NCBI RefSeq assembly: GCF_027942865.1
Contig: NC_134515.1
Coordinates: 19,428,227 to 19,492,226, forward strand
From: Odontesthes bonariensis
Lineage: Eukaryota; Chordata; Actinopteri; Atheriniformes; Atherinopsidae
Length of the DNA: 64,000 bases
Direction of reading: 5' to 3'
The position numbers were made by a program, and so were the translations under genes. The notes below the pieces were generated by a model. It searched no databases and was not told the origin of the DNA. It saw only the letters and a program-made list of their open reading frames with translations. This document shows, one piece after another, positions 37,401 through 47,508 of the stretch. Position 1 is the stretch's first letter. Each line of letters starts with the position of its first letter.

Positions 37401-40400
37401 AGAGAAATTATCTATTATTCATTTTGAACTGACAAAAAATAGGATGTCTCAAATTCAACTTCACAATATAAAAGGATGATGCTGATGTAACTCACCTTCT
37501 GTGCCTTATTGATCCTTTGAGCTGCTCGGTTGTCTTTGGCCTTTTGCTACAATCAGAAATTCATGAAATGCAAATTTTTAATTGCATTTAAATTGTTTAC
37601 TTCGCGGGAAAAAAAAATAAAAATAAATAAAATAATAATGATAATGATAATTGAAATTCTATACAATGCAATGGGATTGTATTAATTGCTGCACACCACA
37701 GTGGATGCCATGGAAATTTTACAGAAGCTTCCTGTATTTTTGTGGTTTAAAACGTCACTTCTAAATATAAATGAATGTACATGAAAGTAGACAGAATATG
37801 GCCAAAGACATAAACATAAAGTGATGTCTATAGCAAACAAAAATAAGTACATAATTTCTATAAGGTCGTACAAAGAAAACAAAAACCAAGAACCTACCAG
37901 ATAGGGAACTTTGTCTGCAGCCGACACCTTCCTCCAGATTTTCATTATCTGCTTACAGCGACTTGTCCAGTCTGTGACAGAAGACAGGTTTAGCAGCTGC
38001 TCCAAAACAGTAATATAAATCCATCTTTTAAAAGCATGACTGTTTGAGCTAATAATACATTGTACATCTTGGTATAGCATTTCTTCAACACTAACCTGGG
38101 TAGTCCTGTTTCAGAGTAGGGAAGTTTGTATTGGCATAAAGAACGGGGGAAATGGTTGAGAGCTCTCCCAGCTCCTCGTCTTTTTCCCAACGCTGGAGAC
38201 TGCGCTGGTTGTAGGACAGCCCATCGCCGTCGGCCTCTGTGGGAGTGGGTGGGGAGGAGGGGGTTGCCGGGGTAGAGGGGGTGGCCCATGGACTCTCCTC
38301 ACCCCCATCTGGACTAAAGAGCCCTCCTCTGTCACTGCATGAGTGATTAATGTATTTTGTAAATTAAAATGCTTCCATAAGTAAACATCGGGAATACCCT
38401 TCTTTACTGGAAAATGTAACAAAGAATGTAACTTTAAATAAACATGCAATGAGCAATTTAGTTTTGGTCCTACCGCATGTCAAAGAAGGGTGACTGAGAG
38501 AGGCCAGGAAAGGCATCCATCATTCCAGCTGAAGGTAGGGACCCTGCAAAACAGTATATTTTCAATCTCATACCAATCATAACATGTTACTTGTTCTATA
38601 AACATAAAAAACAATAATACATTTTTTCATAATGAGCCCTTATAATGAAAATCAAGTTGAGATGTCATTTTCTTTTTTTAAAACAAAAGCTATAAGCCTC
38701 TCGTTCTCCTGAAAAATACCTGACAGTGCAGGTCTCTGTGGCAGTGCACTGCGATTTAGTTCTCCCTTACTGCCATCCAAGATGGGCTTCATGCCCCCCA
38801 AAGAGGAGCCATCTGGCACTCCAAGAACCTTCCTGAAGAACTGCTCAGAGTCCTGACTCTCCACCCCTTGCGGAAGACCTGTCATACAAGGACAACAGCA
38901 CGGATATTAAAAATCAGATATTTGATACATCTCTGAATTTGTCTTGCATGCTGTTAATGCAAAAAGTACCCTCTGAGGGAATTACCTTCGCTTTTTTCTG
39001 AATTAGAGTCATGGGGATCAGATGACACTTGATCCTTTACCGATGAGGATGGTGTAGGAATTCCTGAAATTGGAACACAACTTTAGCCAACCTGCAACTA
39101 CCACAAGACAATAACAATAAACTAGTGGTTTCAGTGTACACTTTGGCACTTGCCTGCACCGTCTCCCTGAGCCTGGGGGGCCTCACACAACTCTTGCTTG
39201 AGAGGAAAATTACCTTCAACCACCCAATCCTTGGCCTCATCTAATGAGAGAAGCACAAAAGTCACTGTACTGACTTATTCCACCTCCAGGATCATAAATA
39301 ATTTGCTCTGCATCACTGGTCGTATCAGTACTTACTCTCTGGGGTGGTGGTTTTGATCCCGGCTGGTGCTGGTAATGAAGGTCGGACAGGGCATGCACCT
39401 GGCCTCTGCCCTGGGGCTATCATCACAGCTTTCTTACTCAAGTCTATTAGTGTCTTTCCAAAGAAAGCCTCCTGCAGTAAAACAAGATGTTTTATATGCA
39501 GTAAGTGGACTGTATTTATGAACATTATTTCACCTGATATTTTAAGTTTCAAAACTGTTATGGGCATAGTGAAAATAGCAACCTGGAGGTAGGCTGGGAA
39601 CATGTCCTCAAGTTTGCTCTTCTTTCGGCCCCGGCGTTTCTTGGCCTGTTCCTCACCCTCCACAGGTTTAGGATCCATTATGTTGTCCGTATCTGGGTGA
39701 GGTCCTATGCAAATGTGGACATGAAATTTTGTTTCCGAATTTTACAACACCAACATAAAATACATGGAGTCAGGCTGGCTTGAGATATGCAAGAAATATG
39801 AAGATATCCAACTAACAGTTATGTTTTAAAGGAAACGTTTTTGAAGCTTAAAACTTTTTTTTTTTTTTTCGGCTTGTTTGGAAGTACACTGACTTTTGTT
39901 ATGCACGTTCCCGGGCCTGTGATTGCCCTGGAGCTCCTGGTGGCTGAGATACAGTAGTTCACGACTTTAGTTTCCAGCCCTGCACCACACTGTTTTGCTT
40001 TACGGTCGCTTGTCTTTTTTCAGGGCTGTAGATGGTGTCTTTGTGGCCTCTTCAACATGACAGCAAACTCATGTGTATGGCTGTACATTTGAAGGACTCA
40101 CACCGAAATTTGTTTTTATGACGGTGGTGTTACACTGTCTGTAGGGGGAGCCGAAGAGCAAAACATCTGCCAAATTCTCTAATGTTTCTTTAAGAAGGCA
40201 ACGGTTTAAACTAATGCAGGCATGTTGTTTGAGGGCAGATGTAGACACTGGCAAAAGCCAAGCCATGACAAAATAATTCACTCAATGGCAATGACAGCCC
40301 CCCCCCCTCTTTTTAATTAAATTAAAAAGCCTTAATCTATAATGCTACCTGCATGTCATTCTGAAAGCAGTCTTATGGAACATAAATCATAAGAAACCAG

Positions 40401-43400
40401 AAGTCTGATGTTCCATACCAAGAAAATGGCCTTTCTGGTGTATAAAAAGAAATCTGTCTAAATCCAGAACTGACTCACAATCAACTTAGTCATTCATAAA
40501 TGTCTGAAAATACAAAAATAATCTAATAAATAAACATTAAAATATTCATATAGTACTGAAATGGAATTTAACAGCCTGTTGTTGTCACAAACCTTCTTCA
40601 ATGGTTCGCTCTATGGGCTGTCCATCCAAGGTGGTCTCTCCGGCAAGCTGGGCAAAAAATTCCTTCTTCATCCGTGTGTGACATTTCCTTTGTCGCACCA
40701 TAAAGCCTCCAATCCCTAACACAAAGTGTAAATCAGATATTCTTCAGCACTTTGTAATTGCAAAGAAATGTATGTAGATGTTCTAAGCTCCTATATCCTG
40801 AGAGATTTACCAGGCCTGTAAGGTTTCCGCTTCCTCTTTTTGCTGTCGTCGGTCTCCTCTGTTCCTCCTTTGAGACCCTCAAAGTCAGCCATGCCCTCAG
40901 CGCCTCCCTCTGCTCCTGCATCCCTATCACCACCTTCTCTGTCAGGGCTCCCTAGTTGCTCCATCTTGGATTCACAGTCCATGGGTTCCCCACAGCCTAG
41001 TCAAACAGAGCAACGTTCAAAGGATCAGTACACCACTTTCATCCACCAACAAATGTTAAGAAAGTGTGCCAACCTTTTCCCTCATCACCTTCTCCTTCGA
41101 CCTCCCTCAGATCCATTCCATCTGGTCCTCCTTCACTGCACAGGGTGCCAAGACGGGAGCGACGTTGCCGTCTCTTGTGTAAAGGAGACATGGAGATACT
41201 TCGAAGCAGGGACATGCCCGACTCTGTCAGCCACACACCCTCCAACCTGTAGAACTGTGGTTCTGTAAAGTGACAATTTCAAATCTGAGTAACTGACAAC
41301 AACAAAAAAAAAAAAAAACGTGTTGACGACAAGAAAATTGTGCTTGCGATAACTGACATGAATGGGCAAAATCCACAAACCTGGCTCTTTGATCTTAATT
41401 GAAGCCATTATGGCTGACTCCACTGTGAAAGAAAAAAAAAAAAAGCAGTGAGAGAGCGAAGAAGAAAATCATGTCATTGGTACATCAAAGTATAACCAGA
41501 GGTTATAGTCTTTGTTTTTGGTTTCAAAGTTGTGCCAATCTGAGACTCACCCACGGGTTTTGGAACATATGGGGTGCAGGATGTGCACGCAAAGCCCTCA
41601 TCAGAAGCTTGCTCCACCTCATCCTCTGTGTACAGACTCTCACAGACAGCATGGACCCACCTGCAGAGGCGCACATAAATATAGCTAAGCACACCTCTCC
41701 ACAAGTCAGAGATGTTATGGAATAATTTATGATGAGGAAAAATACATGAATAATCCATTCCCTGCTTGTCGACGTTAGCTGCGGTCTCAGTTTCTGTGTC
41801 TGATATGTGAATGTGTAGTTCTAATAACAAGCACCTACCGATCGCAGTACTGACACTGCAGAAGTAGCTCCTCTTCCATGAAGTTCTCTCGACATACCGG
41901 ACAGGTGACGAGGCTTGCACAAGGGCCGCAGTGTGTGTAGTTGTTCTGCCACTCGCAGTGGAAACCAGGTGAGTTGGAACCACACTGGACACAGCACACA
42001 CACCTGGACAGAGGAAGTGCCATTCTAACATTCATCCTGTTCAAATTAAAGCAGCCCTACAGATATCAATGTGAGTAATGCAATATTTTTTTCCAAGCTA
42101 CAGAAGCTCGACCTGAACTATGGCCCCTGAATTCCAAATGCAGAGCTAAGATACGAGTATCCAAGTGTTTTACATAAAATGCAAATCTGTATGCATTCAT
42201 TTACATTTGACCCAATTCAAAGGAACAAGGCTGAGTAAAGCATTGTGCACTTTGAGGTCTTTTGACTTCTTTTACCATTTGCACTTCCAGCCACCCTTTG
42301 GTACGGTGTGCAGCGGTGGGTCCAAGCAGTACGTATGATAGCTGACATCACAGTCATCACACAGCAGCAGGCGGGAGGGGTCCGAGGCCTTTCCACACAC
42401 TTCACAGACAATACATTCCAAACATCGCCAGCCCTTACGAAGCATCATCTTGGTGATCTACAGAAAATACCCAATTTAATTCACCTGCGTTTACAAAAAT
42501 ACTGTCTTGAAAACATAATTCAATGGATCCATTTTTTCTTACTTTACTGTTCACACAGTAAGGATGGTAACACTGGGCACACTGAGCACAGGCTAGCAAC
42601 TGGCCTTCCGCACCCTTTCCAAAACTGCCACACACAACACACATATCCTGAAACGGAAAAGAGAATATGAGACAAAAACGATGAGTCAATTTGCATTACA
42701 AGACCAAAAGACAACAGCCGTTCTTATTGCAGGGTGAATGGAAAAAGTCAAACAAAAGCTGTACCTGGAGCAGGACAAATTTATCAGTATTTGAGAAAAG
42801 GACCACTGTGTTCTGCATGGTGTCATCTTCCTCGTCATCTTCCTCCTTATTTACTGCAGTGTCTGTGGTCATGCTTAGCTGTGAAGGTGACAGGAGTTGG
42901 GTCAAAATATGCAAGTTCATGACCAAATGTATTGTGTAGTGATATTCAGTGATCACTTTTTCAAATAAGTTTAATTTCATTAAAAATAGGTACATCAAAG
43001 CTCACCAAGAAGGCATCGATGCAAGAGGCCATGGCCTTGAGGCGTGACCTCCCACCTCGCCCTCTCCCTCCACCACCCCCTCGAGGTCTACGTTTCCCAG
43101 GAAAACTACTGCCTCGCCCCTGAAAAGGGAAAGAAAATAAATAGATAAATAAAGCTTTTAACATGAAGTTGTGTTGTCACAAGAACATTCTAAAAACCAA
43201 AAGTAATGCCAGCGGTTAAAGCATAAACATTACCTAGTGACCTCACCTGTTTGACCCTCGAGCGGCCTGGGGATCCTCTACGTTTTGCCTTCTCTCTGTC
43301 ACTTCTGAAGGGTTCAAAGGGAAGCGAGTCATCAGTCTCAGAGAGCAGGGTATCTGTGTGTGACGGGCCAGAAGGTACAAGACCAAGCTCCATGGAGAGC

Positions 43401-46400
43401 TGACGATCGGGTTCACCTGGAGAGCCCAGGAAGCCACTGCTGCTCTCATCTCCATGGCTTATATTGGACATTTCATCCAGCAGCAACTCTGGCTTAACCT
43501 CTTGAAGTTCCTGCTTTATGTCCACAGTATCGCCCTTTATTAGATCATCCTCCTCCTCGTCTTCCTCCTCCTCCTCCTCCTCCTCATCAGAGTGAGGAAG
43601 TAACGCCCCCTCCATGTCCATAGCACAGGGAACCTCGTGTGTGTCTGCCGATAGAGAAAGGGCAGAAGGAGACTGGGGGTTCAGGCTAGGACTTCTCTCC
43701 TGCTGGTCATCCATGGACAACGGTCCTGTTTTGTCCACAGAGACAGAAGAAGCTCCTAACTTCTGTTGATCCTTCCTTAGAGCTTCCACAACAGTCAGGT
43801 CATCAGAACCTCTCTTTAATAAGTGTTGTGATGGGTCTTGTTCATCTGAGAGAATGGCCTCTTGCTTTTTGCCCTCAGTCCCCACCTCCGTGTTGTCAGG
43901 GCCTTCATCTGAAACTGGTCCAGGTCCAGCTGTAAGGTTGTTGTTGGACTGTGTCTCTGCTGTGATATCTTCGGAAGGGGAGGCCTTAGTCATCTGGCTG
44001 CGTGCCTCTTCTGGTCTCCCTTCATCAGCAGGAAGACAAGGGCCTCCCTGTTCTGATGTTGCACACTCTACATTTGAGATCAAAGAATGTGTGATTATTA
44101 GCATCATTGAATTATATTTACATCATAAAATACAGCCCAAAAGTAAGATAATGCGTTTTTTTATTCATGTGCACAGTGTGTTCCGAGTTCACCTGTAGAC
44201 ACAAGTGGAGCAGCTGGTGCATCGCAAGTGAATCCTTTTGTTGCTACCTGTGGCTCGCCCTCCGGGGTTATCTCCTTAACATCTGTTGTCTGAACAGCTG
44301 CAGACTTTACCTCTATAACAAAACATTAAAAAAATGTGTTAAAAATAACTTTTCAGACATATTTTTATACTACTCCAATGACACAGCAGGACTGTCAGGC
44401 CTTCTTCTGTGTACAACTCAGACATACCCAACTCCATAGGCGTCTCTTTTTCAAGTTTTTCTCCAGGCTGATCCGTCTCAGATGGGCCTTTCTGTCCTGT
44501 TATCACTGCTGATAAATCTGCCTGCTTTTCTGTGACTGTGTTAGCATCCGTTTGGACTGTCCTCTCCTCTCTGGTCTGTATATCCACTGTGTATGTTTTA
44601 GCAATAGGCTGCTGTTGATCCTCCTTGCAAAGCAGACAAATGACCTTGGATTCTGGAAGCTCCCCCGGTGAAGCACACTCACTGTGCATCCATCTAAGAC
44701 AAACAAGGGATCATCAATAAATATTTTATCACAATTAAAAGTGACCTGGGTATCATAGCTTCCTCTATTGTGCGTTAAACTAACCTGTGACAGATGCTGC
44801 AGCACTGAAGACCTACAGACGGGTTGGCAACTTTGCTGCACACGCAACACATGGAGCTGCGGTGATGCTGGCATCTTTCACACACGGTGTAGTTCTCAAA
44901 CCACTGGGCCGAACCTTGCAGCCCCAATCCACGGACACCACACTCCAAACATACACGACATCTCTGACATGATAGAGATTATGAGAATTAAAAGTAAGCT
45001 CATTCATACATAATGCAAGTGGCAATAGCTCTCTTAGAAACATCTTGATAAGTGAAAACAATGTTTTCAAATTTGTAAAATGTAAGTATTAAGACTATAT
45101 TTCCATGGAAATCTCCCGAAAACAGAGGTAAGAAACAAAAGTGACTTACTCTGCATTTCCAAGGGTCAGAGGGAAGAGAATCCATGGCTGGCTGGAGACA
45201 GAAAGTGTGGTACCCCTTATCACAAGCGTCGCATACCAACATTTTGGAGTCTTCCCCGGGTTGTCTAAGAAATAACATGAAAAAAAATTGATTAATTGAT
45301 CTAAAGTAAAAGCATGAAGTGTGTCTTTAAAAACAATGTAAACATTGTGAAAAACATTAAGACCTTAACATTGAATGTCAGATATGAGTGCAGGTTCACG
45401 AAAATTAACTCACCTGCAAGTCTGGCACACTTTACACTCCGGACACTGCCATCCTGCCCGCTGAATGGGCGTGGCACCGATTTCTAGACAAGCCGCATGA
45501 TAATGTAGGCCACAGCCCGTGCAGAAAAGTAAGTCTGTGAGCTCTCCTGCCGAGTCACACACAGCGCACCAAGCCTCCTCACCAGCTGTAAATAAAGCAA
45601 ATTAACTGATTTTAGGACAATAAAATGACATTACGAGCAAGAAACCCAATTTTGGGCTTAAAGCCTCTCTGTTATGTGCTCATAGTAAAATCCTTTTATT
45701 GTGAGCATGCCCCAACATAACGACATCACAATTTTGGCAAATTTCCATCTTACCCAACTCCTCGGCTTTGTTTATGTGCTCTGGACAGAGGAGGACCAAC
45801 TGCTTCATGGACTGGAAGGACCCGCTGGCTGCCGAGCACGGGAAGTGGTAGAATCGTGAGCAGCCCTCAGCGTGGCAACGTATGGTCGCACCCAGCCTTT
45901 TGCAATATTCGCAAAGCTGAAACAAACCAATTGCAGCAAGTAATAGTAAGTTGCATGAGGGAGGCATTTTATCTTCTATATCATCATCCCAAGCATTTCA
46001 TCCAAGTCGATGGACAGCACACTTACCCGCTGTGTCCCTGAGATAACAGCCTTGTCCATATTCTCCAGCTCTTCATCCTCTTTCTGCTTCACTCCCTCCG
46101 ACCACACAGCGCACCAGTGATGAACCCAACAACCCCCTGTTCAATACAAAGGTAAACATCATTACTAGATCTATATATCAAAACTTCAATTATACATATA
46201 TGTACTGTGTATCTAATAGATTCAAACAATTACTAATTTGAGATTCATTATCACGGCAAAGACAATTTTTAATGTAACCTGAGTCGTCGATGAGTGCCGT
46301 CAGACAAGAGGACTCGGAAAATCCAATGGAAGACAGGTCATCATTTCCAGGCTGTGGCAGTGGGGAAGCAGATGACTTGAGGGCTGGCTGCTCAGAAGAC

Positions 46401-46930
46401 GCCCCAAAGTGTCTCAGTTCCCGCTGTCCATGCAAGCTCCGCTCCACACAGTTACACAGAGCACAGGCACGGACGTTCTCTCTGTACAGTCGCAAACAAA
46501 ATGTACGAACATAATTCCAAATTCACTTTGTGGTTGGCAATTACGAGCGTTGTCTTGGCACAGTCACTTTAGCTTTCCTAATGTAAACGAAGAACTTACA
46601 CGGGTATGCTGGAGGAGGTTGCATCAACACCAGACTCGTCGTCAGCAACAGAAGGGGCCTTGGACTCCTCCTCAGAGGAGACAGGCTGTTTTGCAGTGGC
46701 ACCATCATCAGCTAACATGAGGCAAAAAGTTTTTCTTTAAAAATAAACGTAAGGAAATACAATAACACCCCTAAGAACAAATCACTATTCCCTGAAGATT
46801 CAGTTGATTCAGATCCTAAATTCAGTTGTTTTTATGGATATTCCTTCATAAACGGTGAACAAAACACAAATAATGCATTACCTGTTGGTTCAGAGTCATT
46901 CTCTTCGCAGTTTGATTTCTGCTCATCCAT
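20445..46930 (-). CDS. kmt2d: Histone H3K4 methyltransferase KMT2D (MLL2/MLL4)
   Basis: 54 coding exons, 5' to 3': 46882-46930, 46600-46711, 46279-46481, 46027-46136, 45754-45916, 45414-45585, 45150-45264, 44785-44963, 44428-44693, 44193-44312, 43247-44067, 43006-43119, 42765-42878, 42543-42647, 42276-42457, 41839-42003, 41551-41660, 41381-41422, 41074-41262, 40811-40996, 40593-40715, 39583-39704, 39336-39471, 39154-39240, 38986-39063, 38720-38878, 38474-38543, 38096-38328, 37898-37971, 37496-37546, 35737-37371, 35448-35627, 34191-34330, 32295-34057, 32082-32205, 30669-30750, 30511-30577, 30164-30396, 27129-30032, 26891-27040, 26621-26785, 26363-26510, 26193-26274, 25916-26088, 25654-25778, 25423-25558, 23574-23695, 22081-23455, 21845-21981, 21554-21684, 21104-21389, 20871-20944, 20675-20783, 20445-20537. 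They sum to 15,084 nt in unbroken phase (5,027 aa; human is 5,537). The order is PHD cluster 1, acidic linker, PHD cluster 2, HMG box, proline- and glutamine-rich region, ePHD, FYRN/FYRC, WIN motif, SET and post-SET. It deposits H3K4me1 at enhancers within the ASCOM/COMPASS complex in the nucleus. The start (MDEQKSN...) aligns with the human N-terminus. KMT2D is preferred over KMT2C from many region-specific motifs and from adjacency to dhh. Confidence 0.96.
21845..23455 (-). other. kmt2d: kmt2d ePHD, FYRN and FYRC exons
   Basis: The 1,375-nt exon at 22081-23455 opens with a proline/serine-rich stretch. It continues with a basic patch (VKKWKGIRWKRL), the extended PHD (CCFCHEEGDGATDG, then WVHLNCALWS, at about residue 4520 onward) and FYRN (RVGGLIFHAVGQLLP, about 4655). 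FYRC begins at its end and finishes in the exon at 21845-21981 (KGEEMYGLTIHAV). In KMT2C/D the ePHD reads histone H4 tails and FYRN/FYRC stabilise the protein. The upstream acceptor at 23456 follows an 18-nt T run (on the - strand) and a (GACAT)4 tract at about 23482-23501. Confidence 0.93.
25092..25191 (+). mobile_element. Poly(A)-only insertion flanked by target-site duplication
   Basis: A run of 68 A residues (25110-25177) is bracketed by identical copies of a 17-nt sequence containing TCGCTGTGTTTCAA (25092-25108 and 25175-25191; the first three A overlap the tract on the right). Exact flanking duplication plus a pure A tail is what target-primed reverse transcription leaves when only a poly(A) tail is copied. 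Tandem duplication with later A expansion, or an assembly artefact, are alternatives. Confidence 0.6.
25224..25254. repeat. Perfect 15-bp-arm hairpin at hAT-like right end
   Basis: Two perfect 15-bp arms with a one-base spacer (arm AGGAAACTATGGCGG). It duplicates the subterminal GGAAACTATGG motif of the element in inverted orientation, next to the right terminus. Confidence 0.85.
27129..30032 (-). other. kmt2d: kmt2d giant glutamine-rich exon
   Basis: A single open exon of 2,904 nt (residues about 2959-3926). It starts VRKQQKEHTNLIAEYR, the end of a coiled coil begun in the preceding exon. It continues as Gln/Met/Pro-rich low-complexity sequence with many short Q runs, then a serine/proline stretch, and ends with IKQEP motifs and the LLQKLL nuclear-receptor-box-type motif. 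The composition fits the transactivation/condensation region of vertebrate KMT2D. CAG/CAA mixing keeps pure repeats short (about eight Q). Confidence 0.92.
30164..32205 (-). other. kmt2d: kmt2d coiled-coil exons
   Basis: The exons at 32082-32205 (LDKFAADDIMDPIAKAKMVA), 30669-30750 (QQVSLLAQRL), 30511-30577 and 30164-30396 (EEWLLHTQQLLQMQ, KSRKALCAKQRTAKKAGREF) encode one of the most conserved internal blocks of KMT2D, predicted mostly helical. The 1.33 kb intron at 30751-32081 holds a 38-nt T run at 31426-31463 and no coding signal. Confidence 0.9.
31426..31463. repeat. T38 homopolymer in kmt2d intron
   Basis: 38 consecutive T with no matching flanking duplication, unlike the A68 tract at 25110-25177. 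Length may be unreliable in the assembly. Confidence 0.85.
32295..34057 (-). other. kmt2d: kmt2d exon with acidic ETNDPHLDDLLN motif
   Basis: A 1,763-nt exon (residues about 2202-2789). It has a Pro/Gln-rich start with FIELRHNSQ, an acidic segment with ETNDPHLDDLLNSDEFDLLA that is nearly identical to human KMT2D, the helix-like LPLLIQDLLEHEKKEQQ, and NSFFPDK at the end. These motifs distinguish KMT2D orthologues. The rest is weakly conserved linker. Confidence 0.93.
34405..34957. mobile_element. TTAA-flanked MITE in kmt2d intron
   Basis: The ends are inverted copies: TTAAAGGTGGGGTTGGGG on the left and, read inward from the right, TTAAAGGTAGGGTAGGAG. The TIR is about 20 bp with a few mismatches. 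TTAA occurs at both boundaries (34405-34408 and 34954-34957), which is the piggyBac-type target, but the terminal AGGT is not the usual piggyBac end, so the superfamily is uncertain. The interior (about 545 bp) is CpG-richer than the surrounding intron and has no ORF of note. It sits in the intron between the exons at 34191-34330 and 35448-35627. Confidence 0.65.
35448..37371 (-). other. kmt2d: kmt2d proline/serine-rich exon and RQRLREFLIRQQ exon
   Basis: The exon at 35737-37371 (1,635 nt, 545 codons) encodes a Pro/Ser/Gln-rich linker with conserved islands (PATPRFQSPDP, RPQSRDPFA, LTPRPQS) and ends SEQEKHRQ. The next exon, 35448-35627, opens RQRLREFLIRQQMQRN, a basic helix strongly conserved in KMT2D, and contains an eight-alanine run. 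The acceptor of the large exon is CAGCAG, so two splice positions three bases apart are possible. Confidence 0.92.
37496..38328 (-). other. kmt2d: kmt2d HMG-box exons
   Basis: The exons at 38096-38328 (QRSLQRWEKDEELGELSTIS, then the box start LKQDYP), 37898-37971 (WTSRCKQIMKIWRKVSAADK) and 37496-37546 (KAKDNRAAQRINKAQK) together encode the HMG-box region at about residues 1500-1550, nearly identical to mammalian KMT2D. The 51-nt exon is one of the smallest in the gene. Confidence 0.92.
39064..39153 (-). other. kmt2d: Probable GC-AG intron of kmt2d
   Basis: After the codons for QAQGDGA the exon at 39154-39240 ends CAG and the intron starts GCAAGT, the exact consensus of GC-type donors. The intron is 90 nt and ends TTTCAG. 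A GT exists six bases earlier (GTGCAG), also in phase, but it is a much weaker donor. Use of the GC site adds two residues (Gly-Ala). Confidence 0.6.
41551..42647 (-). other. kmt2d: kmt2d second PHD cluster (PHD4-6)
   Basis: Four exons. 42543-42647 encodes DMCVVCGSFGKGAEG...QCYHPYC; 42276-42457 encodes RLLLCDDCDVSYHTYCLDPP and GGWKCKW; 41839-42003 encodes CVQCGSNSPGFHCEWQN, CPVCRENF and LLLQCQYCDR; 41551-41660 encodes WVHAVCESLYTEDEVEQA and CTSC. The Cys4-His-Cys3 pattern is complete for three fingers. In KMT2D this cluster reads the histone H4 tail. A 42-nt micro-exon (41381-41422) follows. Confidence 0.93.
42765..44067 (-). other. kmt2d: kmt2d acidic linker between PHD clusters
   Basis: The exon at 43247-44067 (821 nt) encodes a Ser/Glu-rich, otherwise poorly conserved linker with a poly-Glu run from (CCT)n at about 43550-43590. 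Conserved islands are EMSNISHGD, LSMELGLVPS, LSETDDSLPF and SPGRSRVKQ. Exons 43006-43119 (GRGSSFPGKRRPRGG) and 42765-42878 (MQNTVVLFSNTDKFVLLQ) lead into PHD4. Human KMT2D has a far longer Pro/Glu/Ser repeat here. Confidence 0.9.
44428..46711 (-). other. kmt2d: kmt2d first PHD cluster
   Basis: Exons at 46279-46481, 46027-46136 and 45754-45916 form an ePHD-like module (CALCNCVERSLHGQREL, WVHHWCAVWS, CEYCKRLGATIRCH, YHFPCSAASG). 45414-45585 gives PHD1 (WCAVCDSAGELTDLLFC). 45150-45264 gives PHD2 (MLVCDACDKGYHTFCLQP). 44785-44963 and 44428-44693 give CRVCLECG..WFENYTVCERC and then a further complete finger, CCVCSKVAN..CCSICHRWMHSEC..CLLC. Phase is continuous throughout. Confidence 0.9.
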
Positions 46931-46964
46931 TCCCCGCACTGGTTTTGACCTCTTTGACAGAGAT
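46931..46964 (-). other. kmt2d: 5' UTR portion of first kmt2d coding exon
   Basis: The start-codon exon extends upstream to an acceptor (ATATTGCAG, exon edge 46964). Translation therefore starts in an exon spliced to an upstream non-coding exon. In frame just before the ATG are codons reading KRSKPVRG with no stop inside the exon, so the start rests on homology with the human N-terminus (MDSQK...). Confidence 0.6.
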
Positions 46965-47472
46965 CTGCAATATAAAAACGGGCTTAGCATTGGAATCTCT
47001 GTCCATCAATAAAATTCTATCACAAGCCCTTTTTCCATCAGATTCTGTAGCGAATTAAAAGTTATATCGCATTACTTTGTTGCGATATAAGATGCGTTCG
47101 GTTGGTTTTCCATCAAACAGGACGATTCTAGCGAAATAAAATGACATCACCGGAACGTGCTGATGCGCATTATTCTGACTCGACCAGATGATTTTCCATT
47201 ACAAAAGTGGCGAATTGTAGCGAATTAGAATGCTCGGTAGTGGGAATTTAATTGCTTGCGCTGTTATTGTCAGCCTCCTGTTATAACAGTTGCTTTAACT
47301 TTCAAGGCTACGTACCTTTTCACCACCGGCTTTCGTTTTATTTATTAGGCTAGTTACTTATTTAGAGTTATGGACCGTAGGATAGGACTAAACATGCTGC
47401 TAGTGCTGCTATGTCAGCTTATAATAGCCGTCAGAAATTTAAGAAGGAGCTGGATCCTTCATCCGCAGGATC

Positions 47473-47506
47473 CTCGCCTCGCTCTCATCGATGAGAGCGA
47501 GGCGAG
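47473..47506. repeat. 34-bp perfect palindrome inside the transposon
   Basis: 17-bp arms with no spacer, starting CTCGCCTCGCTCTCATC and followed by the exact reverse complement. It contains the ATCGAT core. It is GC-rich against an AT-rich surrounding and lies near the middle of the 0.9 kb element. Confidence 0.9.
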
Positions 47507-47508
47507 AA

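Noticed and set aside
40840..41268. 142-codon + strand frame opposite kmt2d exons
   Set aside because: It is an antisense shadow of conserved kmt2d coding exons with no independent support.
41474..42031. Continuous 185-codon frame across two kmt2d PHD exons
   Set aside because: It runs through an intron in a shifted frame; splice sites and PHD motifs show two separate exons (41839-42003 and 41551-41660).
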